DNA from: an uncultured Prevotellaceae bacterium
GTDB lineage: Bacteria > Bacteroidota > Bacteroidia > Bacteroidales > Bacteroidaceae
NCBI GenBank assembly: GCA_900321965.1
Contig: ONYA01000007.1
Coordinates: forward strand, 1 to 64,000
Length of the DNA stretch: 64,000 nt
Direction: 5' to 3'
The translations under genes were made by a program, and so were the position numbers. Below, piece by piece: positions 24,226-32,718 of this stretch (its first letter is position 1; the number at the start of each line of letters is the position of its first letter). The notes beneath the pieces were generated by a model that saw nothing but the letters and a program-made list of their open reading frames with translations, was not told where the DNA came from and searched no databases.

Positions 24226-25440
24226 CTACAATCTCACGCCAAACGACACGCGGGCGTAGGCGTCGTAGATGTTGACTTTGCATTCATCAGTCTTATAGTT
24301 GAAATTGTTAAACTGCGCCTGGATACCAAAGAAGTAGTCACTCCAGTTGTAGGCAATGCCGAGCCGCAGGTCAAGGTTGAAGCGGAGCATGCTGTAGTCA
24401 ACCTCCGGATCTATTTCCCAGTAATCAAACTGAGAGGCCACTTTCTTCTCGACGGCCATCAAAAGGGGTTTGTGTGTCTTCCCGTTAGCCCACTTTCCCG
24501 TCTCCGGGTCCCAGTTTCCGTAGTCGTCGACGGGATCTTTAGGAGACAGGTCGTAGTTGGTTTCGTATTTGTAGGTTTTAACACGGTTATAGACGCTGAT
24601 GGTAGGCATGACCATCGCGTTGACGACAAGGCCGCGCAGCGGTACCCAGTTGTAGCCGTAGCCTATACCGAGGTTGGCCTGGTGTACTTTGGCGCGGTAG
24701 ATGCCGTGGCCGATAATCATATAGACGCCGTTTTGGATATCGTCATAGTCGAATGACGACTGATACCATGTGGCTCCCAACAAGAGAGAGCCCGCCGAGC
24801 GACGCTGGATGACCGACTGGCTGTAGGCGGCAGCCTGTGAGTAGCGGCGCCCGTTGAACACATAGTATCCGTTGATATAGACGGAACGTATCCATACAGG
24901 CGACGGCATGCTGACGACGGTGTCATACGGCACGCCGGTAGGCTGCCCGTTTTCATAGTCTGTCGAACTTAACTCGGCGTCACTTGTGTTGAAGCGTCTC
25001 AGTCGGAAGTTGAAGCCGTATTTGGCTCCTGTCGAACTGATAGAGTAATAGCGGCCTGCGTTCTTGGTGAGCGACTTGGAATAGGAGAACCCCGTACCAC
25101 GATAGCCCACCCAGAAACCGACGGAAGAAGCCACGGGCGGCTCAAAGCTCAGATTCCAGTCTGAATGCTCGTTGGTTTGGGGCAAGTCGAGACTTTGGCT
25201 GTAGTCCACATCTACCACGTTCTCCTTATAGCGGAGTATCACCCTCCAGGGTTTCTCGGGCACTTCGATGTAGTGCGGGTCAACCTTCGCCTTGGCTTTA
25301 TCGTCTAAGTATTGCTGTAACTGATGAAGCCGCACCATCAGGCTCGGCTTATCTTCCTTTGTACTTACGCTGTCTGTCGTTTCTTGTGCTGCTGCATTCA
25401 AGGAGCAAAGCAGGCAGCAGATGATTATTCTTCCTATCAT
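24226..25440 (-). CDS. DUF4421 outer-membrane-associated protein
   Basis: This protein of about 404 residues has a signal peptide (MIGRIIICCLLCSLNAAAQ) and the beta-rich pattern of DUF4421: NVVDVDYSQSLDLP, FEPPVASSVGFWVGYRGTGF, LLGATWYQSSFDYDD, and a C-terminal strand ending ARVSFGVRL. Alternating aromatic strands suggest an outer-membrane beta-barrel. The start at 25440 follows a consensus minus promoter TATCTTTG (25468-25461); upstream residues of the open frame are not transcribed from it. Function is unknown. Confidence 0.85.
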   Translation of the reverse strand: MIGRIIICCLLCSLNAAAQETTDSVSTKEDKPSLMVRLHQLQQYLDDKAKAKVDPHYIEVPEKPWRVILRYKENVVDVDYSQSLDLPQTNEHSDWNLSFEPPVASSVGFWVGYRGTGFSYSKSLTKNAGRYYSISSTGAKYGFNFRLRRFNTSDAELSSTDYENGQPTGVPYDTVVSMPSPVWIRSVYINGYYVFNGRRYSQAAAYSQSVIQRRSAGSLLLGATWYQSSFDYDDIQNGVYMIIGHGIYRAKVHQANLGIGYGYNWVPLRGLVVNAMVMPTISVYNRVKTYKYETNYDLSPKDPVDDYGNWDPETGKWANGKTHKPLLMAVEKKVASQFDYWEIDPEVDYSMLRFNLDLRLGIAYNWSDYFFGIQAQFNNFNYKTDECKVNIYDAYARVSFGVRL

Positions 25441-25553
25441 ATTCTGAGTTTTGACGGTCGCAAAGATAATACTTTTTTTTTGAAATGGCCAAGAAAAAAC
25501 TACGAATCTTGAAGAAGTGAGGGGAGAACGGTGCTGCATCATACACACAGAAA

Positions 25554-25575
25554 AGGAGCCCCGCAGGGGACTCCT
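25554..25575 (-). terminator. Terminator after the M13 peptidase gene
   Basis: AGGAG-CCCC, loop GCA, GGGG-A-CTCCT forms a strong hairpin. On the minus strand it is followed by TTTT (25554-25551). It closes the DUF5668-like and M13 peptidase unit. Confidence 0.75.
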
Positions 25576-25603
25576 AATCCGTATAATACAAGGAATCAGT
25601 CGT

Positions 25604-27622
25604 TTACCACACTAAGGCTCGCTTCTCCTTGGAGAGGAACATCTTGGCATCGGACTTGATGCCGAAGGCCTCGTACCAGGTGTCGATCATCGGCAGGGCG
25701 GCCATCACACGCAGACGGGCGGGTGAGTGAACGTCGCTGTTGACCAGCATGGCGGTGTACTCAGGGGTGCTGTTGCAGGCCCAGACGCGGGCGTAGGCAA
25801 GGTAGAAGCGCTGGGCGGGGGTGAAGCCGTCGACAGTGCCGAGAGGCTCCTGCTTCATACGATTCTCAACGGCACGGTAGGCAATCTTCAGTCCACCGTT
25901 GTCGCTGACGTTCTCGCCAAGGGTCTTCTGACCGTTGACTTTCAGTCCAGGAATTGCTTCCTGCTCCGAGAACCAGTCGGCAATCACCTTGGTACGCTCG
26001 TCGTAACGTGTTTTGTCGTCAGCCGTCCACCAGTTGGCCAGATTGCCGTCCTTGTCGAACTGACAACCCTGGTCGTCGAAGCCGTGGGTCATCTCGTGGC
26101 CGATGACAGCACCGATGGCACCGTAGTTCGAGACGTAGTCAGCCTCGGGATCGAAGAACGGGGGCTGCAGGATGGCGGCGGGGAAGTTGATGCTGTTGAA
26201 GAGCGGGTGATAGAAGGCGTTGACCGTCTGCGGCGAGCAGGGCATCATGGTCTTGTCGACGGGCTGATGCCAGTATTTGCGCAATTGAGCCTGACGAGCC
26301 TCCTGATTGATGCGGATGAAGTTCTCGACGAGGTTCTCCGTCTCGCGGATATCAATGAACTTCTCCATGTCCTGCCACTTGTCGGGATAGCCCACGTTGA
26401 TGTGCATGGCGTGGAGTTTCTCCAGCGCCTTGGCTTTAGTAGAGTCGCTCATCCACGTATTCTCCTTCAGACGGTCCTCGAAGGCCTGCTGCAGGTCCTT
26501 CACCAGACGGTAGACGCGCTGCTTGCTGGTCTCGGGGAAGTAGTCCTTGACGTAAAGCTTGCCGATGGTCTCGCCCAGACTTTCACTGATGGTGGCGACG
26601 GCGCGCTTCCAGCGGGGCTGTTGCTCCTGCACGCCGGTGATGACTTTGTTGGCCTCAAAGGCGCGGTCGATGAAGGCATCGCTGAGGAAGCTGGCGTAGG
26701 CCTGAATGACGTGCAACTCCATGTACGACTTCAAGTCCTCGACGCTCGTCTCGGCCAGCCTTTTCTCTACCTCATGCAGCGCGTCGAGCTGACCGACGTT
26801 CACCACGTCGATGTCCTTCGGCAAGCCCATTGCATCGCGATAAGCTGCCCAATTGATGCCCTTGAAGTCAGTGATTAGCTGCTCCCACGGCATCAGGTGG
26901 TTCGTGGCCATCGGGTCGCGACGTGCCACCTGGTCGAGCGTCTTCATACCTATTTTATATTCTATGGCCCACTCGGCCTGCATCTTCTGCTCGGCGGCGG
27001 CATCGCTGTAGCCCACCATCTTCAGATAGTCCTTGTTCAGGCTCTTGACGGCGGCGACGGTGGCCTGCTGTTGCTCGTTGGGCTGATCGTAGTACTCCTT
27101 GGGCAGCGAGGCACCGCCATGTCCGGCGTGCATCATATATTCCGCAGAGTTAAACGGATTCAGACTCAGACTGAGGCCGAAGGGAGCCGTATTAAAGCCC
27201 TTGGCGTCGAGGGCGTACATCAGGCGCAGCGCCTCGTCGCGGGTCTGCACTTCGCGCACCTGCTTCAGATAAGGCATAATCGGCTCGTAGCCCATCTTGT
27301 TACGACCGACGCTGTCCATATAGAGGCGGTAAAGCGCACCTATCTTCTGTCCGTCAGAACCCTGCGGCAGATTCTTTTTCTCGGCGTATGCCATGACGAG
27401 CTTGTTGATGCGGTCATTGTTCAGTTCGTACAAATCGACAAACGCCCCGTTCTCAGGGTGCTGCGCGTCCAGCGGGTTCGCCTTCAGCCATCCGCCTACG
27501 GCGTACTGCCAGAAGTTATCACCAGGTTTTACACTCGGGTCCATGTTTGACCTCAGATTCTGTGCCGTGCTAGCCAAGTTAATAAGAGCGATGGCTGCGG
27601 CGAAAAACAGTTTTCTAATCAT
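25604..27622 (-). CDS. M13 family metallopeptidase (PepO/neprilysin-like)
   Basis: This protein of about 672 residues is a secreted or periplasmic zinc peptidase. The signal peptide starts MIRKLFFAAAIALINLAS at 27622. The zinc site GHEMTHGFDDQG supplies two His, and ENVSDNGGLKIAY carries the third ligand Glu and conserved Asp. The NAFYHP and CNSTPEYTA regions also match neprilysin-type enzymes, which cut oligopeptides. It follows the DUF5668-like gene by about 50 nt and ends in a strong terminator. Confidence 0.93.
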   Translation of the reverse strand: MIRKLFFAAAIALINLASTAQNLRSNMDPSVKPGDNFWQYAVGGWLKANPLDAQHPENGAFVDLYELNNDRINKLVMAYAEKKNLPQGSDGQKIGALYRLYMDSVGRNKMGYEPIMPYLKQVREVQTRDEALRLMYALDAKGFNTAPFGLSLSLNPFNSAEYMMHAGHGGASLPKEYYDQPNEQQQATVAAVKSLNKDYLKMVGYSDAAAEQKMQAEWAIEYKIGMKTLDQVARRDPMATNHLMPWEQLITDFKGINWAAYRDAMGLPKDIDVVNVGQLDALHEVEKRLAETSVEDLKSYMELHVIQAYASFLSDAFIDRAFEANKVITGVQEQQPRWKRAVATISESLGETIGKLYVKDYFPETSKQRVYRLVKDLQQAFEDRLKENTWMSDSTKAKALEKLHAMHINVGYPDKWQDMEKFIDIRETENLVENFIRINQEARQAQLRKYWHQPVDKTMMPCSPQTVNAFYHPLFNSINFPAAILQPPFFDPEADYVSNYGAIGAVIGHEMTHGFDDQGCQFDKDGNLANWWTADDKTRYDERTKVIADWFSEQEAIPGLKVNGQKTLGENVSDNGGLKIAYRAVENRMKQEPLGTVDGFTPAQRFYLAYARVWACNSTPEYTAMLVNSDVHSPARLRVMAALPMIDTWYEAFGIKSDAKMFLSKEKRALVW

Positions 27623-27671
27623 TGTCTTAATATGTTTATTGTGTAACATTTTATTCGTTAGACGCAAGGTG

Positions 27672-28007
27672 CTACCTAAAAACTACACAGTTTGCGCTTT
27701 TTTTATTTTCAATTCTTCCGCTCGGCGACGTCAGGAGACGCTTCGCTTGCGAAGAATTCTTCACGTCTACACCGCCAAGAAAGTTGCTGGCAACGATGTG
27801 GAGGGTGGGAGCTTTCGGGTCAGCATTGCGTGTGGCACTGTTGCCGACGATGGTCGTAGCGCCCACATACAGCAGCAAGGCTGGGGCAACGTATGTCGTC
27901 CAGGGCTGGTGCCACAGCCAGTCGTTCTCAATGATTCCCCACATGTTGGCCAGTTTCCATGCACCGGCCACAATCAACAAAATTCCGATAATCGTTCTTA
28001 CTTTCAT
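27672..28007 (-). CDS. DUF5668/LiaF-like membrane protein with repeat-derived C-terminus
   Basis: This 111-residue protein has two membrane helices (RTIIGILLIVAGAWKLANMW and YVAPALLLYVGATTIV) and then IVASNFLGGVDV, as in LiaI/LiaF-like regulators of envelope stress. After GGVDVKN the sequence comes from a palindromic repeat (27717-27765) and ends without the usual C-terminal beta domain, so it may be truncated. A minus promoter TACCTTTG is at 28040-28033. Confidence 0.7.
   Translation of the reverse strand: MKVRTIIGILLIVAGAWKLANMWGIIENDWLWHQPWTTYVAPALLLYVGATTIVGNSATRNADPKAPTLHIVASNFLGGVDVKNSSQAKRLLTSPSGRIENKKSANCVVFR
27717..27765 (-). repeat. Palindromic repeat at the end of the DUF5668-like gene
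   Basis: On the minus strand GAAGAATTCTTC is a perfect palindrome and CTTCG-CAAG-CGAAG a hairpin. The distal end is GCCGAGCGGA, shared with 21850-21859 and, as TCCGCTCGGC, with 262-271. Confidence 0.6.
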
Positions 28008-28032
28008 AACTTTTATATTTAAAAACTTGCTG

Positions 28033-28040
28033 CAAAGGTA
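28033..28040 (-). promoter_or_regulatory. -7 promoter element (TACCTTTG)
   Basis: Consensus box upstream of the DUF5668-like gene, divergent from the promoter at 28146-28153. Confidence 0.65.
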
Positions 28041-28145
28041 TGGCATTATGTTAATCCCTCCAAATTTCTGGGATAAACAGCACTGTTTTGTGATGAATGG
28101 CGTAAATAATTGATAATTGATATTTGAAAATTGATAATTATTTCG

Positions 28146-28153
28146 TAATTTTG
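28146..28153 (+). promoter_or_regulatory. -7 promoter element (TAATTTTG), leaderless arrangement
   Basis: The box ends 8 nt before ATG 28162, so the expected start site is at or just before the start codon. Confidence 0.6.
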
Positions 28154-28161
28154 CGGCTTGT

Positions 28162-28608
28162 ATGAAACAAGGACGTATAGAAACGATAACGACGAGGATT
28201 ATCAGCACCACGTTTATGGTGGTGGCGCTGGCCGTGTTCAAGCCCTTCGGATTGGATGCGTGGCAGTGGCAGGCCTACGTACATCTGGTAGCTTTGGGAG
28301 TGATAGGTTTTTCAATCTGCATGATGACGGACATCATCCTGAAGTACGTCATCAAGATGCCGAGGTCGTTCAAGAAAGGTGCCGAATACATCATCCGCCG
28401 CAACCTCTGGTTCCAGCTTATCAACACGCCGCTCGTGGCATTGGGCATCTGCCTCTACCGCCATTTCGTACTGAGCAACCAGGTAGAGCAAATCACTTCT
28501 CATTCCGGCTCCACCCAGCTGCTCATCAAGCACTGTCACGAATCGCTCCCCGTCTCGCGCAGCAACATGGCGCAAGTCAAGGCTGCGATTAAGCGAGAGG
28601 AAAGTTAA
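28162..28608 (+). pseudogene. Internally deleted LytTR-type membrane regulator
   Basis: The 148-residue frame has the N-terminal membrane part of a Bacteroidetes LytTR regulator (TRIISTTFMVVALAVFKPFG; three hydrophobic segments; RRNLWFQLINTPLV) and then jumps, after YRHFVLSN, to the last 35-40 residues of a LytTR DNA-binding domain (QVEQITSHSGS, KHCHESLPVSRSNM). The last membrane helix and most of the DNA-binding domain are gone, with frame kept. The end (KREES) is encoded by palindromic element A. It may be dead or a membrane stub. Confidence 0.7.
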
Positions 28609-28669
28609 GCTCGCTTAAACTTTCCCAAGCGTGAGCAGGCTCGCACGTAGTGCAGGGCTGCGATTAAGC
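28581..28669 (+). repeat. Palindromic element, copy A, with flanking direct repeats
   Basis: GGCTGCGATTAAGC occurs at 28581-28594 and again at 28656-28669. Between them: GAGAGGAAAGTTAAGC, loop TC, GCTTAAACTTTCC with one bulged A, then CCAAGCGTGAGCAGGCTCG. The 75-nt period is a multiple of three. Read from the second direct repeat, the host ORF would end AAIKQGD-stop, suggesting insertion near its 3' end. Confidence 0.65.
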
Positions 28670-28708
28670 AAGGGGATTAATATACTTTGCAACACTTTTT
28701 CTTATTAT

Positions 28709-29596
28709 ATGACGCGCGAGAAAGAGATATATAAGGTAACCTTGGTTGGTAGTGCCGGAAACGCAGCACTACTTACCTTTAAGTTTATTGCCGGTATTCT
28801 GGGACACAGCTCGGCTATGATTGCCGATGCCGTTCACTCACTTTCAGACTTTGTAACCGACATTCTGGTGCTGGTGTTTGTGAGTATCAGCGCTAAGCCA
28901 CAGGACGAGTCTCATGATTACGGACACGGTAAGTTCGAAACAATCGCCTCGTTCCTTATCGGTTTGGCACTCGTGGCAGCAGCAACTGGCATCGTGGTGT
29001 CTGGCGTGTTGAAACTCTTGGCTTGGTGCAACGGTGAGACACTGGAAACTCCTGGCTGGATTGCCTTATGGGCTGCCCTGCTGTCGATACTGGTGAAAGA
29101 ACTGCTTTACCAATATACTGCCTACAAAGGCCGTCAGCTTGACTCGCAAGTTATGAAAGCCAATGCCTGGCATCATCGCAGTGACGCCCTGTCGTCGATA
29201 GGTGCGGCTGTAGGCATTGGAGGAGCTATCTGGCTGGGACAGCGCTGGGCAGTGCTCGACCCCTTGGCATCAATTGTTGTTGGACTGATGTTGATTAAAG
29301 TAGCATACGGACTGCTCAGATCAAGCATTGGGGAACTGACGGAGTGCTCACTACCAGCAGAGACGGAACATGAGATTATCGAAATCATCCGGTCATTTGG
29401 CGACGTTCAGGAACCTCACAACCTGCGTACCCGCCGTATTGGCAACCGCATGGCTATTGAAGCCCATATCCGGATGGACGGCCGATTGCCGTTGGACACC
29501 GTCCATGAGCGGGCAACAACCATTGAACGCAAGCTGAAAGAACGTTTTGGCCAAAAGACACATGTTTCCCTCCACATGGAGCCCATCAAGAGATAA
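28709..29596 (+). CDS. Cation diffusion facilitator (CDF) efflux transporter
   Basis: This 295-residue protein has six membrane segments and the CDF metal-binding pairs: HSLSDFVTD (His-Asp on helix 2) and HHRSDALSS (His-Asp on helix 5), followed by a cytoplasmic C-terminal domain (HNLRTRRIGNRMAIEAHI). It exports Zn, Mn, Fe or Co divalent ions by proton exchange; HxxxD on both helices fits Zn/Fe. It starts at ATG 28709, 19 nt after a near-consensus box TATACTTTG. Confidence 0.92.
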   Translation: MTREKEIYKVTLVGSAGNAALLTFKFIAGILGHSSAMIADAVHSLSDFVTDILVLVFVSISAKPQDESHDYGHGKFETIASFLIGLALVAAATGIVVSGVLKLLAWCNGETLETPGWIALWAALLSILVKELLYQYTAYKGRQLDSQVMKANAWHHRSDALSSIGAAVGIGGAIWLGQRWAVLDPLASIVVGLMLIKVAYGLLRSSIGELTECSLPAETEHEIIEIIRSFGDVQEPHNLRTRRIGNRMAIEAHIRMDGRLPLDTVHERATTIERKLKERFGQKTHVSLHMEPIKR

Positions 29597-29631
29597 GAAA
29601 CAATACTAGAAACCAAAAGAACAACGTGTAT

Positions 29632-30252
29632 ATGAAAGTACTATTGATAAATGGAAGCCCGCGAGAGAATGGTAATACGTTTACGGCTCTAAGCGAAGTG
29701 TCAAAGACGCTGAATGGCGAGGGTATTGAGACGGAGATTATCAGCATCGGCAAGCAGGCCGTGCAGGGCTGCATCGCCTGTGGTATGTGCGGAAGGAATG
29801 GCGCAAGATGCACCTTCCATGATGACTTATATTATAAGGTGTGGAGAGCCGTGAAAGACGGCATCGACGGCCTTGTCGTCGGTTCTCCCGTCTATTACGG
29901 CGGCCCTAACGGATCGCTCTGTGCCCTACTCGACCGTCTGTTCTATTCACTTAGCAGCGAACTGCGCTTCAAGCCGGCTGCCAGCGTGGTGGTATGTCGC
30001 CGAGGCGGTGCTTCGGCAGCCTTCGACCGTCTGAACAAGTATTTCACTATGACGAATATGCCGCTTGCCAGTTCGCAATACTGGAATATGGCATACGGAC
30101 AGACGCCAGGACAGGCATCATTAGACGAGGAGGGTATGCAAACCATGCGTACGCTGGGCCGCAACATGGCCTGGATGATCCGTAAACTGAATGTCACCGA
30201 GGATGGCCATCCCGAACTGGAGAGTCCGCTACGAACCAGTTTTATCAGATAA
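29632..30252 (+). CDS. NAD(P)H-dependent FMN oxidoreductase (flavodoxin fold)
   Basis: The 206-residue protein carries the FMN loop NGSPRENGNTFTAL and the active-site region GSPVYYGGPNGSLCALLDR. GCIACGMCG near residue 47 is a double-CxxC found in iron-sulfur-flavoprotein-like reductases. It likely reduces quinones, nitro compounds or FMN. The ATG at 29632 is preferred over a GTG two codons earlier. It lies 35 nt after the CDF gene and may be co-transcribed. Confidence 0.88.
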   Translation: MKVLLINGSPRENGNTFTALSEVSKTLNGEGIETEIISIGKQAVQGCIACGMCGRNGARCTFHDDLYYKVWRAVKDGIDGLVVGSPVYYGGPNGSLCALLDRLFYSLSSELRFKPAASVVVCRRGGASAAFDRLNKYFTMTNMPLASSQYWNMAYGQTPGQASLDEEGMQTMRTLGRNMAWMIRKLNVTEDGHPELESPLRTSFIR

Positions 30253-30279
30253 ACCCACTTTCGCCTGGCATAAAATCTA

Positions 30280-31239
30280 TCACAGTTTAACGCTCGAGAT
30301 ATCTACCAAACCATTGACGATGGCGTAGATTGTCAGTCCGGCGGGAGAGTGTATCTGGAGTTTACGGGCGATGTTGCGGCGGTGGGTAATGACGGTGTTC
30401 ACCGAGATGCACAGGCGTTCGGCAATCTCCTTGTTCAGCAATCCCTGAACGACGCCAACGATGACGTCCTTCTCGCGGTCGGAGAGAGCCTCGCTGTTGT
30501 CCTGCCCTCCCTTGAAGACCATTGCCGTGATATTCTTCGACACATCTTCCTGCTTGGCAAGCCGCTCCAGCCGCTTAATGGCGGGTACGAAAATATGGTC
30601 CTCGACCATCGCATGCTGTCGCAACCATTCCTCGTTATCGTAAATATCGTGGAGAGTGGCCGTCAGTTTATTGTTATGCAGACCGTCACTGGGCAAGTAT
30701 TTGATGATGAGTAATTTGAGCTCGCGCAATTTCTTGTCGGCCTCCTTGTGGTGCCTGGAGAAGGTATCAATACTATATTCCGTAGGAGCTTTGCCGTCGA
30801 GGAGAGCCTTAACATAGGGGAAGAGGTTGCGCTCTTCGTACGTCATGTGGCGGCGTATCTCCTGGGCGTACTCGTCGTAGAATTTCAGTATCAGCCTGGC
30901 CAGCGAATCGCCCGAGTCGAGACTGTCCTGCAGTTCCTGACGGATGAAAGGCAGTTGAAAGTCCAGATAGTATGAATGGCTGGCTTCCAAATAATGCATC
31001 AATGTCTGCACGCTGATCTGGTCGTCAACGTCGAAGTCACCATACCCATTTATAGTGAAGTTAACCACGGCGAGGAAGGTGTAGGTGTCAACACCGTTGT
31101 CTTCGCAAGTCTCGCTGACCGTCTTGTCGCCGAATCCCAAAGAAATGCCGAAACGGCCTAACGACTGCAACAGGTCGTAGTTATCGCGGATGAGGGAAAT
31201 CATTTTGTCATCGGCCTCATACATCTTCTGATTTTTCAT
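30280..31239 (-). CDS. Hemerythrin-domain LuxR-type transcriptional regulator
   Basis: The 319-residue regulator has an N-terminal ScdA/RIC-like motif (NYDLLQSLGRFGISLGFGD), a hemerythrin-type four-helix bundle (His and Glu in HMTYEERNLFPYV, FSRHHKEADKKL and HAMVEDHIFVPAI) and a C-terminal LuxR HTH (LSDREKDVIVGVVQGLLNKE, SVNTVITHRRNIA). The di-iron site is likely to sense oxygen, NO or iron. It is divergent from the porin-heme operon, so that operon is its probable target. Minus promoter TAATTTTG at 31268-31261. Confidence 0.88.
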   Translation of the reverse strand: MKNQKMYEADDKMISLIRDNYDLLQSLGRFGISLGFGDKTVSETCEDNGVDTYTFLAVVNFTINGYGDFDVDDQISVQTLMHYLEASHSYYLDFQLPFIRQELQDSLDSGDSLARLILKFYDEYAQEIRRHMTYEERNLFPYVKALLDGKAPTEYSIDTFSRHHKEADKKLRELKLLIIKYLPSDGLHNNKLTATLHDIYDNEEWLRQHAMVEDHIFVPAIKRLERLAKQEDVSKNITAMVFKGGQDNSEALSDREKDVIVGVVQGLLNKEIAERLCISVNTVITHRRNIARKLQIHSPAGLTIYAIVNGLVDISSVKL

Positions 31240-31260
31240 ACCTATTATTATTTAACGGTG

Positions 31261-31268
31261 CAAAATTA
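31261..31268 (-). promoter_or_regulatory. -7 promoter element of the hemerythrin-LuxR gene
   Basis: TAATTTTG on the minus strand, 22 nt before the start codon. It shares a 156-nt intergenic region with the divergent porin operon. Confidence 0.65.
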
Positions 31269-31326
31269 CAACTTTATTATGACATACGCAATCATCAAAA
31301 GTAGGTAATTTCAACGCATTTCATCT

Positions 31327-31367
31327 TTTTTAGGTATTGCAGAAACGAGAAAGAGATAGTAATTTTG
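31327..31367 (+). promoter_or_regulatory. Promoter of porin-imelysin-cytochrome operon with shared motif
   Basis: TTTTTAGGTATTGC (31327-31340) ends 19 nt before the -7 box TAATTTTG (31360-31367), exactly as at 1375-1415. Another AGTAGGTAAT lies around 31303-31313. The motif overlaps the -33 region, a typical place for activator or repressor action. Confidence 0.65.
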
Positions 31368-31395
31368 CAGCCAAATTTCAAGAACACCTACGATT

Positions 31396-32667
31396 ATGAA
31401 CCATTTGAAGACATTCGGCATCTTGTTAGGGGCAACGCTCAGCATGACATCAGTTGCTCAGAAGCATTTCACTCTTGGTGCCTACGGCGAGGCTGTCGCC
31501 AGCCGCAATTTCTACAGCGACCATTTCAACCGCTACCAGTTTCCTGAGAAATACAAGGATGACCCCACTCACGGACGTTTCGACCTGCCGCACATTGCTG
31601 TCAACATGGGCTACGATTTCGGCCATGGCTGGACGATGGGTATGGAGATAGAGTTTGAGCACGGTGGCACGGAGAGTGCCGTCGAGGTAGATGCCGACGA
31701 GAGCGGTGAATATGAGGCAGAAGTCGAGAAGGGTGGCGAGGTCGCCTTGGAGCAGTTCTGGATACAGAAGTCTTTTTCTAAGGCACTGAACCTGCGTGCC
31801 GGCGAGATTGTGGTTCCCGTTGGCCAGACCAACAAGTACCACATGCCGACGGAGTTCTTCACCGTCTACCGCCCCGAGGGCGAAAACAGCATCCTGCCCT
31901 GTACCTGGCATCAGACGGGTGTAGCACTCTGGGGCCGTGCAAGTGACTGGCGCTACGAACTGCAGTTTCTTTCCGGTCTCGACTCTGAGCGTTTCGGAGC
32001 CTCGAGCTTCGTCCACTACGGAGCCAACAGCATCTACGAATTCAAGATTGCCAATTCGTATGCCGGTGCCATCCGCATCGACAACTATTCGGTGCCAGGC
32101 CTACGTCTGAGTCTTAGCGGCTACTACGGCCACACCTTCAGCAACACCATGCGTGCCCACAGTGCCGAAAAATACAAGGACTGCACTGGCGCCCTGGCCA
32201 TCGGAGCCTTCGACTTCATGCTCAACCGCTGGGGACTCATCGTTCGTGGCAACATAGACTACGCCCATCTAAGTGATGCCAGTCTGATAACGACATTCAA
32301 CAACTCGTTTCCCAAGCACTCCAGTCAGGACGGCTCACCGTCGAAGCGTCAGCCCGTGGGCAGCAACGCTTTAGACTACGCCGTCGAAGCGGGTTACGAC
32401 GTGTTGCCGCTGCTGACCTGCAAGACGCGTCCTGACCAGAAGCTCTATGTCTTCGGACGCTATGAATACTACAACCCGATGGAGTCCGGCGACAACAAGG
32501 TGACTTACGAGTGGTGCCAGAAGCGGGTGTGGACGGTAGGCCTGAACTACTACCCGACGAAGGAGATTGTTGTCAAGGGCGAATACTCGCATCGTGGCTT
32601 CACATCGCAGTACGACCCCGAGCCGGCCATTAACCTCGGCATCGCCTTCAGCGGGTGGCTATTGTAA
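31396..32667 (+). CDS. Outer membrane porin-like protein
   Basis: The 423-residue protein has a signal peptide ending SVAQ, then a beta-barrel pattern with repeated alternating aromatic strands (WTMGMEIEFEHGG, LNLRAGEIVVPVG, WTVGLNYYPTKEIVVKGEY) and a terminal aliphatic/aromatic strand (GIAFSGWLL). It resembles phosphate-selective porin O/P-like proteins. It opens a four-gene operon with imelysin, a diheme cytochrome and CcsBA, so it may admit an iron or heme-related solute. The cargo is inference. Confidence 0.85.
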   Translation: MNHLKTFGILLGATLSMTSVAQKHFTLGAYGEAVASRNFYSDHFNRYQFPEKYKDDPTHGRFDLPHIAVNMGYDFGHGWTMGMEIEFEHGGTESAVEVDADESGEYEAEVEKGGEVALEQFWIQKSFSKALNLRAGEIVVPVGQTNKYHMPTEFFTVYRPEGENSILPCTWHQTGVALWGRASDWRYELQFLSGLDSERFGASSFVHYGANSIYEFKIANSYAGAIRIDNYSVPGLRLSLSGYYGHTFSNTMRAHSAEKYKDCTGALAIGAFDFMLNRWGLIVRGNIDYAHLSDASLITTFNNSFPKHSSQDGSPSKRQPVGSNALDYAVEAGYDVLPLLTCKTRPDQKLYVFGRYEYYNPMESGDNKVTYEWCQKRVWTVGLNYYPTKEIVVKGEYSHRGFTSQYDPEPAINLGIAFSGWLL

Positions 32668-32718
32668 ACAGCTTTGCTGATAATTTAAATAATAACAAGA
32701 AAACAAGAAGAAAAAAAA

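Noticed and set aside
25727-27550. Long plus-strand open frames (383 and 217 residues) opposite the M13 peptidase gene
   Set aside because: Their translations are Val/Leu/Gly-rich with no domain, and the minus strand encodes a complete M13 peptidase with HEMTH and signal peptide. They are shadows caused by codon usage.
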